Position numbers and translations under genes: made by a program
Assembly: GCF_000426285.1 (NCBI RefSeq)
Contig: NZ_AUFB01000008.1
Location: 124,001-188,000 of the forward strand
DNA from: Rhizobium leucaenae USDA 9039
Lineage (GTDB): Bacteria > Pseudomonadota > Alphaproteobacteria > Rhizobiales > Rhizobiaceae
Reading direction: 5' to 3'
Length of the DNA: 64,000 nucleotides
Shown: piece by piece, positions 17,473-26,021 of the stretch
How positions within the stretch are numbered: the stretch's first letter is position 1
How the letters are laid out: each line of letters starts with the position of its first letter
The notes under the pieces: model-generated
Databases searched by the model: none
The model's input: the letters and a program-made list of their open reading frames with translations, nothing else
Told to the model about the DNA's origin: nothing

Positions 17473-18471
17473 CTAAGCCTTCAATGTTTGTGACGGCAGG
17501 TGTCCAAAACGCTTTTTGTATTCGGCTGCAAATCGGCCGAGATGCGTAAACCCCCATTTGGCAGCAACATCCGCGACGGTCCGCTTGGTATCGGCCACGA
17601 GCAAGTCGTGATGAACGGCGGCCATCCGCATTTCCTGCAGATAAGTCATGGGGCTGGTGTTCCTGAACTGCTTGAAACCCTGTTGCAAGGTTCGAACGCT
17701 AACATTGGCGGCGGTCGCGATGTCGTTAAGAGATATGGGCGCGGCAATATGCTCCTGCATGAAGTCGATTGCCCACTTTACGTGACGCGGGGCCGGAGCC
17801 GGCGCAGATTTTGCCAGTTCGGTGGAGTAGCGATGCTGACAGTTTTCAAGGATGAGATAAGTCACGGCGTCGGACAGAGAGGCCAGGGCCAGGGGCGATT
17901 GCCGCAGAGATCCGCTCTCGCGAAGACCATGATGAAGCTGCTCGACCAGATGCAACAATGCTCGCCCCGCATCCGAGGTCAAATCGAAATGGGGATGGAT
18001 GTCGATCCTGCCGCGGACTGTCTTATCAAGCATATGGCTCAGGTGGCCGTTGATCTTCGCCTTATCGATGAATAAAGCCATATGACGCCGTGGGCCGAAT
18101 AGGAGGCTGCCAGTAGAGGGCTCTCCTTCCAGAATGGCGCCATACCCGGGAGCCGATTCTATGGGCTTGCGCGGGTAATTGAAGACCGCATTCCCTTGCT
18201 TTGCCAGAAAGATGATCATCTTGTCGCTGGGCGCCTCCCGCTTGAGGGCGACTGTCCCTTCATAAGCGCAATCGGCAACGGTTACAGGTCCTGCGGATTG
18301 AAAGTTGCAGTGAAACGCTATCGGACTGTTGTCCAGCGCCGCAACCTTGATCGGCGATCTTGGCGTCGACAATATTTCCGAGAGTTCATCCGGATCAGTT
18401 CCGCTGTGCACGGTTTCCGTTCCAAACGAAATACCGCCACGATTGGCACCAACAGGAGAATTTACCGACAT
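17473..18471 (-). CDS. AraC family transcriptional regulator
   Basis: This 332-residue regulator has an N-terminal ligand/dimer domain resembling AraC_binding_2 (about 30-210) and a C-terminal double HTH (about 225-330). SVRTLQQGFKQFRNTSP and KWGFTHLGRFAAEYKKRFGHLP are the two recognition regions. It is divergent from a LuxR-type regulator with 374 bp between the start codons, and that space holds a perfect 16-bp palindrome that could be its operator. Confidence 0.9.
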   Translation of the reverse strand: MSVNSPVGANRGGISFGTETVHSGTDPDELSEILSTPRSPIKVAALDNSPIAFHCNFQSAGPVTVADCAYEGTVALKREAPSDKMIIFLAKQGNAVFNYPRKPIESAPGYGAILEGEPSTGSLLFGPRRHMALFIDKAKINGHLSHMLDKTVRGRIDIHPHFDLTSDAGRALLHLVEQLHHGLRESGSLRQSPLALASLSDAVTYLILENCQHRYSTELAKSAPAPAPRHVKWAIDFMQEHIAAPISLNDIATAANVSVRTLQQGFKQFRNTSPMTYLQEMRMAAVHHDLLVADTKRTVADVAAKWGFTHLGRFAAEYKKRFGHLPSQTLKA

Positions 18472-18845
18472 TCACGACCTCGAAAAGAATATGCCTTTGT
18501 CAACAAGGTACGTACCTCAAACTTCATCTTAAAGCCGTTTTCCGGATCGGAACCGGGTCGATCAAGCCTCATCGCTACCCCCAAATTGGGATGAGGGAAT
18601 GAATGATTGGTTAAGGATCACGATAAGTATGATTAAATTTAATCAATACCATTGCCAAGTGCCAAGGGCGCTGATGGAGAATGTGCCTGCGGTCAGATGA
18701 GAGCCGTCGAGTTCAAAGGTTCTGCCAAAGTCGCGCAACCTGACGGTTGACCGCAGGTGCAATATTCTCTTTCCACGACGGTTATGTGTTAATTGTGGGC
18801 AGCCAGACTCGCGAATCGGTAGGCTTTTCAAAAAAGGGGATTGCG
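18472..18845. other. Divergent intergenic region with palindrome
   Basis: This 374-bp region between the AraC and LuxR start codons has no gene I can support. It contains the palindrome at 18630-18645 and an A/T-rich patch around it, so both promoters probably lie here. Confidence 0.5.
18630..18645. promoter_or_regulatory. Perfect 16-bp palindrome, candidate operator
   Basis: TGATTAAATTTAATCA is a perfect inverted repeat in the divergent AraC/LuxR intergenic region, about 160 bp from one start codon and 200 bp from the other. Its A/T richness stands out. The binding protein is unknown; either flanking regulator is a candidate. Confidence 0.45.
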
Positions 18846-19568
18846 GTGGCCTCCGATGATCGCACGTGCGACCTCACGAGCTATGTCGACCTTTCGTCTG
18901 TTCCGGCTGTCCGCAGGCTGGGTAAAAACGCGCTATTCGAAAGCCTGCGAAAGGCCGTTCCGTTTGAATACCTGACTATAGCTGGGCTGGATCTGGAAGG
19001 CTACGAATTCGGCTGCAGCCAGTCGATCGATACCGATATGCCGCCGCTCTACACGGAAATCTACTTTGCCGAAAAGATGAGTCCCGAGGACCCATTGATT
19101 GTGGCTGGCAAGACAAAGAAGACGGTCTATACCGACGAAGAAGCCTTCGATCTGGCATCCCCATCGCAAAGGCTTCTTTATCTTTTGCGCGCCCACGGCG
19201 TGCGAAACAGGATCTTGTTCCCCTTGTGCAGGAACGAGGTCGTCTATGGTGCGGTTTGTTTCACAAATGAGCGGCTATTCACGCAGGGCGAGCGCGAGTT
19301 CTTATCAATGATGGTCGAACCGCTGCACAGCGCCGTCACCAAACCCATCATGGATAGATTTGCCGCCGATCATCTTCGTCTGACCAGGGGCGAACTGCTT
19401 TGCTTGAAACTCGCCAGCCGCGGTTTGACGAGCGAGGGAATCGCCGATCAATCCTGCTACACATTGGAAACGATCAACAGCTATCTCAAATCGGCGACCC
19501 GGAAGCTCGGCGCGTCCAATCGGGTCGAGGCAGTCGCGGAAGCGATAAGAAAACGCTTGATTGATTGA
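18846..19568 (+). CDS. LuxR family transcriptional regulator
   Basis: With the GTG start at 18846 (GGGGA at 18836-18840, 5-nt spacer) the protein has 240 residues. This start is preferred over an ATG at 18747, which lacks a ribosome site. Residues about 20-165 resemble an autoinducer-binding domain and the C-terminal 65 residues are a LuxR HTH (LTRGELLCLKLASRGLTSEG, then TLETINSYLKSATRKLGASN). The recognition helix has INSYLKSATRKL instead of the more usual VKTHVRNILRKL. No LuxI-type synthase is nearby, so it would be a solo regulator. It may respond to an exogenous acyl-homoserine lactone or another small molecule. Confidence 0.85.
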   Translation: MASDDRTCDLTSYVDLSSVPAVRRLGKNALFESLRKAVPFEYLTIAGLDLEGYEFGCSQSIDTDMPPLYTEIYFAEKMSPEDPLIVAGKTKKTVYTDEEAFDLASPSQRLLYLLRAHGVRNRILFPLCRNEVVYGAVCFTNERLFTQGEREFLSMMVEPLHSAVTKPIMDRFAADHLRLTRGELLCLKLASRGLTSEGIADQSCYTLETINSYLKSATRKLGASNRVEAVAEAIRKRLID

Positions 19569-19950
19569 TCGCCCGGCATGCGATTCGGACTATCCCGATT
19601 GCGTCTGTGTTGTCCGCACAACGCAGCATAGAGACGCATCGTTTTTATTTTTAAGAATTTGTTGACCGCCCGGCGGTCCTGTCAAACGCGCTATGATTGA
19701 CTTTCGTCCCGATGCGGCGGGCTCAGCTTGCCGTAGCAAGGACCCGGTCGGGCAATTGCGTTCCTCGCGGTGCGCAGCCGCGGGATGATCCCGCTCAAAT
19801 CTCTGAACTGTACGACGCGCGGAGTTATCCACCTCGGGGGCTCGTCCGGGAGGCCGACGTCTCCGTGAGCACAGATCGGACACATGCATTTGAGCGTTCG
19901 AAAGCGGGGCTAATCGATCTCCCGCCCCGACGCCTTTTAAGAGTAAGACG
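19569..19950. other. Intergenic region before Tad cluster
   Basis: This 382-bp stretch contains no gene I can recognise. A short hairpin (GACCGC stem at 19664-19669 and 19673-19678) follows an A/T-rich run at 19641-19660. The promoter of the TadG/TadE cluster is expected here. Confidence 0.4.
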
Positions 19951-21900
19951 GTGAAGCGATCAATTAAAGTTGTCCTGGGTTATTTCTGTTCGCTTGGCGG
20001 CGATCGCAAAGGCAGCATCGCCATCATGACTGCCATTTGCCTGCCGGTCGTCCTCGGCTTCGCAGCACTTTCAATCGAATATGGTTACGGACTTTTGGTG
20101 CGTGACCAGAACCAGCGCACGGCGGATCTCGCTTCCTATGCCGGCGCACTTGCCTATAGCGATACGAATTCGGAAGATCAGATGAAGGACGCCGCCCTTC
20201 GGGTGGCGGAACTCAATGGCATCGACTCTGCAAACGTTACGGTATCGCTGACGAGTTCCCCTAAGGATGCGCGCGCTCAAGCCGTGCATGTCAACGTGAC
20301 CACCACGGACACGCTTTTCCTGGCGCCTATTCTGGGTGTCAGTTCGAAACTCGACATCGCAACCGAAGCCTATTCTTCTCTGGGTACTGCCGAGAGTGGC
20401 TGCATCATCGCCCTGGACAAGTCTGCATCGGGCGTGGCCCTGTCGGGTGGGGTGCAGGTCAACGCAAGCAACTGCGATGTGGCGTCCAACAGCAATCTGG
20501 TTGCCCCCTGTGGCACGAAGATCACCGCAAAAAGTGCGACCTACGACGAGGGTTCTTCGCAGCCTTGTCCCTGGACGGCAAACATCGTTCAGCCGGACGG
20601 CAACTCGGCCCCGGTCACCAAGCAATACACCAGCGATCCTCTCGAGGGTAACGATGGGGTCAGCGAACTGACTGACCGTTTTGATACAATTCGCGGCGCT
20701 TCATGGCCTGGCAAGGCCACGGCAGGCAATGGCCAGGACATCGAGTTTGGCGGCAATTCCTCTCCGAGAGATACTGCGGCGGCGATCGAAGCCGTCGGGT
20801 GCACCTATGACCCGGCCAACTACAATCAATATTGGACGACGAAATGGGACATTAGCTGCTCCGGCTCGAAGATCAGCATCGGTTCGCTTCTCGTACACGG
20901 CAACCTGCAGGTCAATTTCAATACGTCCGGAAACAAGAACACGTCCTACAACTTCTCAGGCAGTGTCCAGAATGATTTCGGCACAAAGCTGATCTTTGGC
21001 AATGGCACCTTCAATGTTGCCAGGGGTGTCTATGGAGCAGACCTGACGTTCGGAGCCGGTACCTTCCATTTCGGCATGGGCGATCAGAATTGCGGAGACG
21101 CGCGTTACAGCCTCTGCAGCTCCGGGAAACTGACCATCGACGGGCCGAGCACCTTCATCTTGGACGCTGGCTTCTATACTGGCGACGGTGCCACCTTGAA
21201 GCTCGGTGCGGGTGCGACCAACAGCTATACGATTGGCAAGTCCAGCGGCAGCAACGGAATTGGATTGGGTGGCGGGTCTGTCACTTTCATGGCCGACGCC
21301 AACGCAGGAACAGGAAGCTTCCGTGTCAACGGCGGCATCAACGGCGGGGGAGGCGGCAGTTGCATCACCATTCCCGCCAGCGCCCAGCACGACATTTCCG
21401 GCAGCGTTAATTTGGCGGGCGGTGCCAAACTTGGCGCCGGTATTTACACGGTCGATGGCTATTTTTCCGTCAATACGGGCGGCGCTAGTTGCGGCAATTC
21501 TGTCGCTGTTTCCGGAACCGACATCACGATCGTCATTTCAGGCACAGCCACGCCTTCGGATTGGGAATGCAACGGAAAGGCATTCTGTCTGACCGGCGGC
21601 AATGCCGTCACTCTTACCGCACCTCAATCCGGCTCCAACGCAAACTTGGCGGTGATCGGCCCGCAATCGTCGAGCAACACCAAAGGCGCAGAGATCACCT
21701 CGGGCGGTGTCGGCAAGATTTCCGGCGCATTTTATTTTCCGAACGGAATGATCGACTTCGGCGGCGGTGGCTCGTTGGGCAATGTTCCAGGCGGCTGCCT
21801 TCAGTTGATCGGCGCCAGCATTTCATTGTCCGGCGGTTCCCAGGCCATGTCGGAATGCGCCTTGTCCTCGGGCAACGGGAAAGTGGCCCTGATCCAATGA
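19951..21900 (+). CDS. TadG-like pilus assembly/surface protein, Gly-rich
   Basis: The protein has 649 residues, starting at GTG. Residues about 20-60 form the TadG N-terminal domain (RKGSIAIMTAICLPVVLGFA membrane segment), which anchors the chain in the inner membrane with the rest outside. From about 170 on it is rich in Gly, Ser, Asn and Thr (for example NGGINGGGGGS), with a repeating pattern like a beta-helix, and cysteine pairs are scattered through the outer part. No von Willebrand A domain was recognised, so it is an atypical TadG. It overlaps the next TadE-like gene by 4 bp, forming a small operon. The rest of a tad/cpa secretion machine is not in the window. Confidence 0.82.
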   Translation: MKRSIKVVLGYFCSLGGDRKGSIAIMTAICLPVVLGFAALSIEYGYGLLVRDQNQRTADLASYAGALAYSDTNSEDQMKDAALRVAELNGIDSANVTVSLTSSPKDARAQAVHVNVTTTDTLFLAPILGVSSKLDIATEAYSSLGTAESGCIIALDKSASGVALSGGVQVNASNCDVASNSNLVAPCGTKITAKSATYDEGSSQPCPWTANIVQPDGNSAPVTKQYTSDPLEGNDGVSELTDRFDTIRGASWPGKATAGNGQDIEFGGNSSPRDTAAAIEAVGCTYDPANYNQYWTTKWDISCSGSKISIGSLLVHGNLQVNFNTSGNKNTSYNFSGSVQNDFGTKLIFGNGTFNVARGVYGADLTFGAGTFHFGMGDQNCGDARYSLCSSGKLTIDGPSTFILDAGFYTGDGATLKLGAGATNSYTIGKSSGSNGIGLGGGSVTFMADANAGTGSFRVNGGINGGGGGSCITIPASAQHDISGSVNLAGGAKLGAGIYTVDGYFSVNTGGASCGNSVAVSGTDITIVISGTATPSDWECNGKAFCLTGGNAVTLTAPQSGSNANLAVIGPQSSSNTKGAEITSGGVGKISGAFYFPNGMIDFGGGGSLGNVPGGCLQLIGASISLSGGSQAMSECALSSGNGKVALIQ

Positions 21901-22496
21901 GACGTGTTCGGTTCATCATGCAGAAACTCACCCTCCAGACAATTCGTCGGGCGAATGCCCTGAGGCAGGACAGAAATGGCAACGCGGCCATCGAGTTTGC
22001 GATCCTGGCTCCGATCTTTACGCTGATCCTGGCGGTGAGCTTCGACATAGGCGCGCTCATTTTCGCCCGCTTTCAGTTGGAAGCTGCGATCTCCAACAAC
22101 GCGAGCTATGCCATAGTCCATTCCGACCAGATCGACGGCAAGAGCGACAATCAATTGGCCAAGAGTCTCGCCCTTATGATCGCGGGCCAATTCACCTCAG
22201 GTGACGCAAGTGCTTCGGTCGTCGTCAATGACGGCGCGCAGGCCAGCTACGACGGCGCAATTATCAAGATCGACGGCACGCCGGGCCCGACGGGTGCCTG
22301 CTATTGCCCGAAAGGGGTGGCGTCCTCTTTTGACTGGGGCTCTCAACAGACCTGCGGGTCCTCCTGTCCCGATGGCGCGGTTGCCGGCAAGTACGTCGTG
22401 ATGACAGCGAAACAGGCATATGCTCCGATGTTTTCTGGCTATGGTCTCGCCGACGGCGATTATATCTATGCGAGCGCGGTGGTGCAGACGAAATGA
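21897..22496 (+). CDS. TadE-family pilus assembly protein
   Basis: This 199-residue minor pilin-like protein has the TadE N-terminal pattern DRNGNAAIEFAILAPIFTLI, with the conserved Glu after the processing region, followed by a hydrophobic helix. The C-terminal part contains four Cys (CYCPKG and CGSSCPDG) likely to form disulfides outside. It starts in an ATGA overlap with the TadG stop (21897-21900) and ends in an ATGA overlap with the next gene. A second ATG at 21918 is possible. Confidence 0.85.
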   Translation: MRRVRFIMQKLTLQTIRRANALRQDRNGNAAIEFAILAPIFTLILAVSFDIGALIFARFQLEAAISNNASYAIVHSDQIDGKSDNQLAKSLALMIAGQFTSGDASASVVVNDGAQASYDGAIIKIDGTPGPTGACYCPKGVASSFDWGSQQTCGSSCPDGAVAGKYVVMTAKQAYAPMFSGYGLADGDYIYASAVVQTK

Positions 22497-22930
22497 TCCG
22501 CGACCTGCGCAGACTTTGGCTCGCCCGCGCCGGCGCGAGCGCCGTGGAATTCGCTCTGGTAGCGCCGCTGTTCTTCCTGATGCTATTCGGCATTGTAGAG
22601 TTTGGCCGAATGTTCTGGACGAGCCACGCCCTTCATGAGACAGCGATCGCGACTGCCCGATGCATGGGCATCCCGCAGCTCGAATGCGAAGACGGAGGGG
22701 TCTACAACGCTTCCATGGCAATCGCCTTTGCGCAGACCAAAGCATCGGGCTGGCTCATAAATCTCGATGCTTCTTCGATCACGCTTGACAAGGATGCGAG
22801 CTGCTACGGTCTGGAAGGTTTTTCGCAGGTGAAAATAGCCTATCAGTTTGCGACCGTGCTCCCCAATCTTTTGTCTTCGATGGTTGGTGGAACCGATTTG
22901 ACAGCGCAGGCATGTTACACGAACCATTGA
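22493..22930 (+). CDS. TadE-family pilus assembly protein
   Basis: This 145-residue protein has the TadE-like signature GASAVEFALVAPLFFLMLFG and a single N-terminal membrane helix, with the rest extracytoplasmic. It is shorter than the preceding TadE-like protein and has three Cys in its outer part. It overlaps that gene by 4 bp, so the three genes are translationally coupled. It probably assembles or anchors a pilus or surface complex with its two neighbours. Confidence 0.88.
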   Translation: MIRDLRRLWLARAGASAVEFALVAPLFFLMLFGIVEFGRMFWTSHALHETAIATARCMGIPQLECEDGGVYNASMAIAFAQTKASGWLINLDASSITLDKDASCYGLEGFSQVKIAYQFATVLPNLLSSMVGGTDLTAQACYTNH

Positions 22931-23026
22931 CCCTTACCGATAGCGGGTATCGCAAAGACGATGGCGCCGGGATTCCACAATTAAAACGATAAGCGTCAAT
23001 CTAATGACACATTTTTCGGTTGTCGT

Positions 23027-24127
23027 ATGTGCACCCTCAAACAACCGGGTGGCTACGACGCATATAGTCCTATGATGCAGACCTCTTCGATATCGATTTT
23101 CAATTTTTCCACCCTGACATTTCCGGAAAAGGATCGGTTTCACGCTTGGGTGCGGGACAATCATTGTGACTGCAGGTTGCGGGACGAGAATCCAATCGCC
23201 TTCAACGCGGAGGCAACCGGCGCTCCTCTCGGTCCTCTTATCATATCGGGCAGGAAGTGGCTCAATCAGGGCCGGGCTCCCGCATATGAAATCCGCCGAA
23301 CCGAAAGACTTGCCCGTACTGACGGCCATGACTTCTTCCGGTTCGGCCTGATGCTGAGGGGCCGGTTGATTTGCTGGTCGACAAGCCAAAACCCCGCCAA
23401 AGTCGCCGGCGATCTGTTCGTCGTCGATGCTGCGCAAGTCAATGAAAGCCTGGTCGAAGCGGATGACGTGATTTCCCTTCTGGTGCCAAGGAATCTCCTC
23501 CCGGGACGAACGGAGCGCCTGCACGGGCACACGCTGTCGAGTGGCGCGGCGCGCCTTTTAGGCGATCATATGATCTCGGTGTACCGAAATCTTTCCAATC
23601 TGAAGCAGCATGAAATTCCATTTGTCGTTCAATCGACTATGCAGCTTGTGACCGCCGCAGTGTCCTCGACCTCGGACGTCCTGCACGAGGCGGGTAATGC
23701 CACGCGCGATCTGCTGCTTGGCCGAATCCGGCGCTATATCGACGGGCATTTGCTGGAAGCCGATCTTACGCCCGATCGAATTTGCCGGGATGTCGGAGTG
23801 TCACGAGCGAAACTCTATCAGCTTTTCGAAAGCGATGGCGGCGTCATGCGGCAGATACAGCGCCGGAGATTGTGGCGCGCTTATCATACGCTGGCAGATC
23901 CCAACCGCGCGCGGCGCCATGTCGCCGAGATTGCCTGGAACCATGGCTTCTCGAATGAGAAATACTTCTATCGGCTATTCAAGGCTGAGTTCGGCCACAC
24001 TCCGAAGGAAACGCTGGAGAATATTCCCCTTCACAGCCTACGGCCCGAACCTGGAGTTCTCCACTGCGACCGGCACGAAGCCAACAGTCCGGCAGGTTGG
24101 ACGTTGCCCTTCGGCGTGCCCAACTAG
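23027..24127 (+). CDS. AraC family transcriptional regulator
   Basis: This 366-residue regulator has an N-terminal domain resembling AraC_binding_2 (FeaR-like; FRFGLMLRGRLICWSTSQN core) and a C-terminal HTH (DLTPDRICRDVGVSRAKLYQ, then AWNHGFSNEKYFYRLFKAEF). The start may be the ATG at 23072; neither candidate has a good ribosome site. It follows the TadG/TadE cluster by 96 bp on the same strand and could regulate it, but that is only positional inference. Confidence 0.87.
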   Translation: MCTLKQPGGYDAYSPMMQTSSISIFNFSTLTFPEKDRFHAWVRDNHCDCRLRDENPIAFNAEATGAPLGPLIISGRKWLNQGRAPAYEIRRTERLARTDGHDFFRFGLMLRGRLICWSTSQNPAKVAGDLFVVDAAQVNESLVEADDVISLLVPRNLLPGRTERLHGHTLSSGAARLLGDHMISVYRNLSNLKQHEIPFVVQSTMQLVTAAVSSTSDVLHEAGNATRDLLLGRIRRYIDGHLLEADLTPDRICRDVGVSRAKLYQLFESDGGVMRQIQRRRLWRAYHTLADPNRARRHVAEIAWNHGFSNEKYFYRLFKAEFGHTPKETLENIPLHSLRPEPGVLHCDRHEANSPAGWTLPFGVPN

Positions 24128-24440
24128 GTGAGATCGGCAATGGAATTCCCACACAGATCCAAAACTCATGTGCACCTGTTATGGACAAGCTTGCACGAGA
24201 TGGCCGAGTTGCTGCGATTGCTCCGGAAAGCTTTGCTGCTATCTTCATGAAATGGATCGGAAATCAGCGGGCCCGGCACTTCGTTTTCAAACCTGCAATA
24301 GCAGCATGGTGCACAAGAATATGCGAATAGGTGGCCGGCCTCGTCACGGATCGCCGCGCTTTTGCAGAGTTTGGCCGTGACTACAGCGTCAGCAATCACG
24401 GAAGTATGGATCGGTAATTCGTTAAACAAAGGAAATTCTC
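24128..24440. other. Intergenic region
   Basis: This 313-bp stretch contains no frame I can support as a gene on either strand. It holds the probable promoter of the downstream secreted-protein gene, whose ribosome site AAAGGAAA lies at 24427-24434. Confidence 0.4.
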
Positions 24441-24848
24441 TTGCGTAAAGTAATTTGCTGTTTTGCATTTGTGGCCCTCTCATTCACGCCTGCCGCAGCC
24501 AGCATATGTTCACAGCACTATCAAAGCAGCGGCGTTCCCTTGGTCACTGGTGTGACCTACAAAACTTGGATGGAGTTTCCCTCTGTCGCTCCAGCCGCTG
24601 CGTTCGATAGGGTGTCGAGAGCCGTTCTTGCCGAAGGTTTTGTAGACGTGAATGTTGAAAAGCAGCTCGGCACGCTGACAGCGCAACAGGAAACGACTGG
24701 ATCGGGCCGCCCGCAGACTTTGCGTGTTGTCGTCCGGAAGAGCGGCAAGGGCAGCCGTGTGGATGCCGTTTTTATAGTGCCGCAGGGGCAGATTGCTCCC
24801 AGCATGAGTGACAATCTCTGCCGCGTGGTCAATGCGGTCGCTGAGTAA
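24441..24848 (+). CDS. Small secreted hypothetical protein
   Basis: This 135-residue protein starts at TTG behind a good AAAGGAAA site. Residues 1-20 (MRKVICCFAFVALSFTPAAA) form a signal peptide. The mature part has two Cys (ICSQHY and NLCRVV) that could pair, and no recognised domain. The SGRPQTLRVVVRKSGKGSRVD stretch suggests a beta-rich fold. It should be periplasmic. It converges on the methyltransferase gene, with a shared palindromic element between them. Confidence 0.7.
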   Translation: MRKVICCFAFVALSFTPAAASICSQHYQSSGVPLVTGVTYKTWMEFPSVAPAAAFDRVSRAVLAEGFVDVNVEKQLGTLTAQQETTGSGRPQTLRVVVRKSGKGSRVDAVFIVPQGQIAPSMSDNLCRVVNAVAE

Positions 24849-24935
24849 GCGCCGCTAGCATTTCGACGCCCTTAGCTAAGGTATGTCGCGCAAGCGTGCA
24901 GCGGTTTTGCGATGACGACATGCGGAAACGAAGGA

Positions 24936-24981
24936 CCTAAAGCGCAAGAAGCGAATCGCGGAGATCGCGATGCGCTTTAGG
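24936..24981. repeat. RIME-like palindromic intergenic element / terminator
   Basis: An 11-bp perfect outer stem (CCTAAAGCGCA at 24936-24946 with its complement at 24971-24981) encloses a second hairpin (ATCGCG and CGCGAT around 24954-24970). It overlaps the last codon of the methyltransferase gene and sits between two convergent genes. Palindromes starting CCTAAAGCGC are frequent in Rhizobium intergenic DNA as I recall, resembling RIME-type elements; that identity is from memory and unchecked. Confidence 0.5.
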
Positions 24982-25789
24982 CCACCGCCATGATGATGTG
25001 GGCCTGAATTTTGGCAGCAATATCGCTGCTCCCATGTTTCGCTGCGATCGCGGATGCAACATAGTCGGTCGCGGCCTCCAGGCTTCCCGCTTCTCTGGCC
25101 TCGATTTCGTTGCGAAGAAGAGTCCCCTGACAATAGGCGACAGCCGGAAGGCGGGGCGATGATGCTTGGCTTTGTTCGGCTCTCGTTTCGATCACCACAT
25201 GCGAAAAACCCGCATCCTCCAGCTCGGCGCGGATCAGCTCGCGGTTATGGTAGCCGTGCGGCGTGCGCGCCAGAAAGCGCGGCGGATTGTTCGGAAAAAT
25301 CTCGGCAAGAGCATTGGTCACATCATCCGCAAATACATTCTCCTCGATGCGATCCCATACGTTGAACAAAAAATGTCCTCCGGGCTTCAGGGTCCGCCTT
25401 GCTTCGCGATAGGCAGACGAGCGGTCGGGAAAGAACATCGCGCCAAACTGACAACAGACGAGATCGAAGGTCTCATCTTCAAATGGTAGCGCCAGAGCGT
25501 CGGCCTGGCGCCATTCGATACGATTGTCGGGAGCTTGTCGCGAAGCGGCGTAATCGATCATCGGCTGGTTAAGGTCGGTTACGACATAGCGTGCGCCGGA
25601 AGATAGCTTGGGCGCCAGCGCGCGGGTTACGACCCCGGTTCCCGCAGCAATTTCCAATAGGGCGTCTGGCGCCAAGGCCGCTGCGCGTTGCGCCAGATCC
25701 GCGGCGAAGGCCTCGAAAATCAATGGAACCATATAGCGGTCGTAGTTTTCCGGAATCGAGCCCGCGAACACCTTGTCCGTTTCCAACAT
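24977..25789 (-). CDS. Class I SAM-dependent methyltransferase
   Basis: This 270-residue Rossmann methyltransferase has motif I LLEIAAGTGVVTRALAP (residues about 44-60), an acidic motif II TDLN, motif III ADALALPFEDETFDLVCCQF, and motif IV LKPGGHFLFNVWDR. It belongs to the UbiE/Methyltransf_11 type; the substrate is unknown. It shares its 3' end with a palindromic element and converges on a small secreted-protein gene. No operon partner is visible. Confidence 0.9.
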   Translation of the reverse strand: MLETDKVFAGSIPENYDRYMVPLIFEAFAADLAQRAAALAPDALLEIAAGTGVVTRALAPKLSSGARYVVTDLNQPMIDYAASRQAPDNRIEWRQADALALPFEDETFDLVCCQFGAMFFPDRSSAYREARRTLKPGGHFLFNVWDRIEENVFADDVTNALAEIFPNNPPRFLARTPHGYHNRELIRAELEDAGFSHVVIETRAEQSQASSPRLPAVAYCQGTLLRNEIEAREAGSLEAATDYVASAIAAKHGSSDIAAKIQAHIIMAVA

Positions 25790-26021
25790 CGCTCACACCC
25801 ACTATGCGTTCGATGGCTGGCGAGATTAGCATGGATCGCCCGGGTGGACCATCAAACCTTCCCTGCCGAATAACCCTGCGGTGTTCCACGATTGAAGGCC
25901 CTCTGCGCAGGACGAGATCAGCATACGCAACGAGCAGATGGCGGGTTGAGAACGACGGCAGCAAAGGCTATCTGCTGCTAACCCCAAAGACACCTCGCGA
26001 ACCACAAGGCCCATTTCCCGC

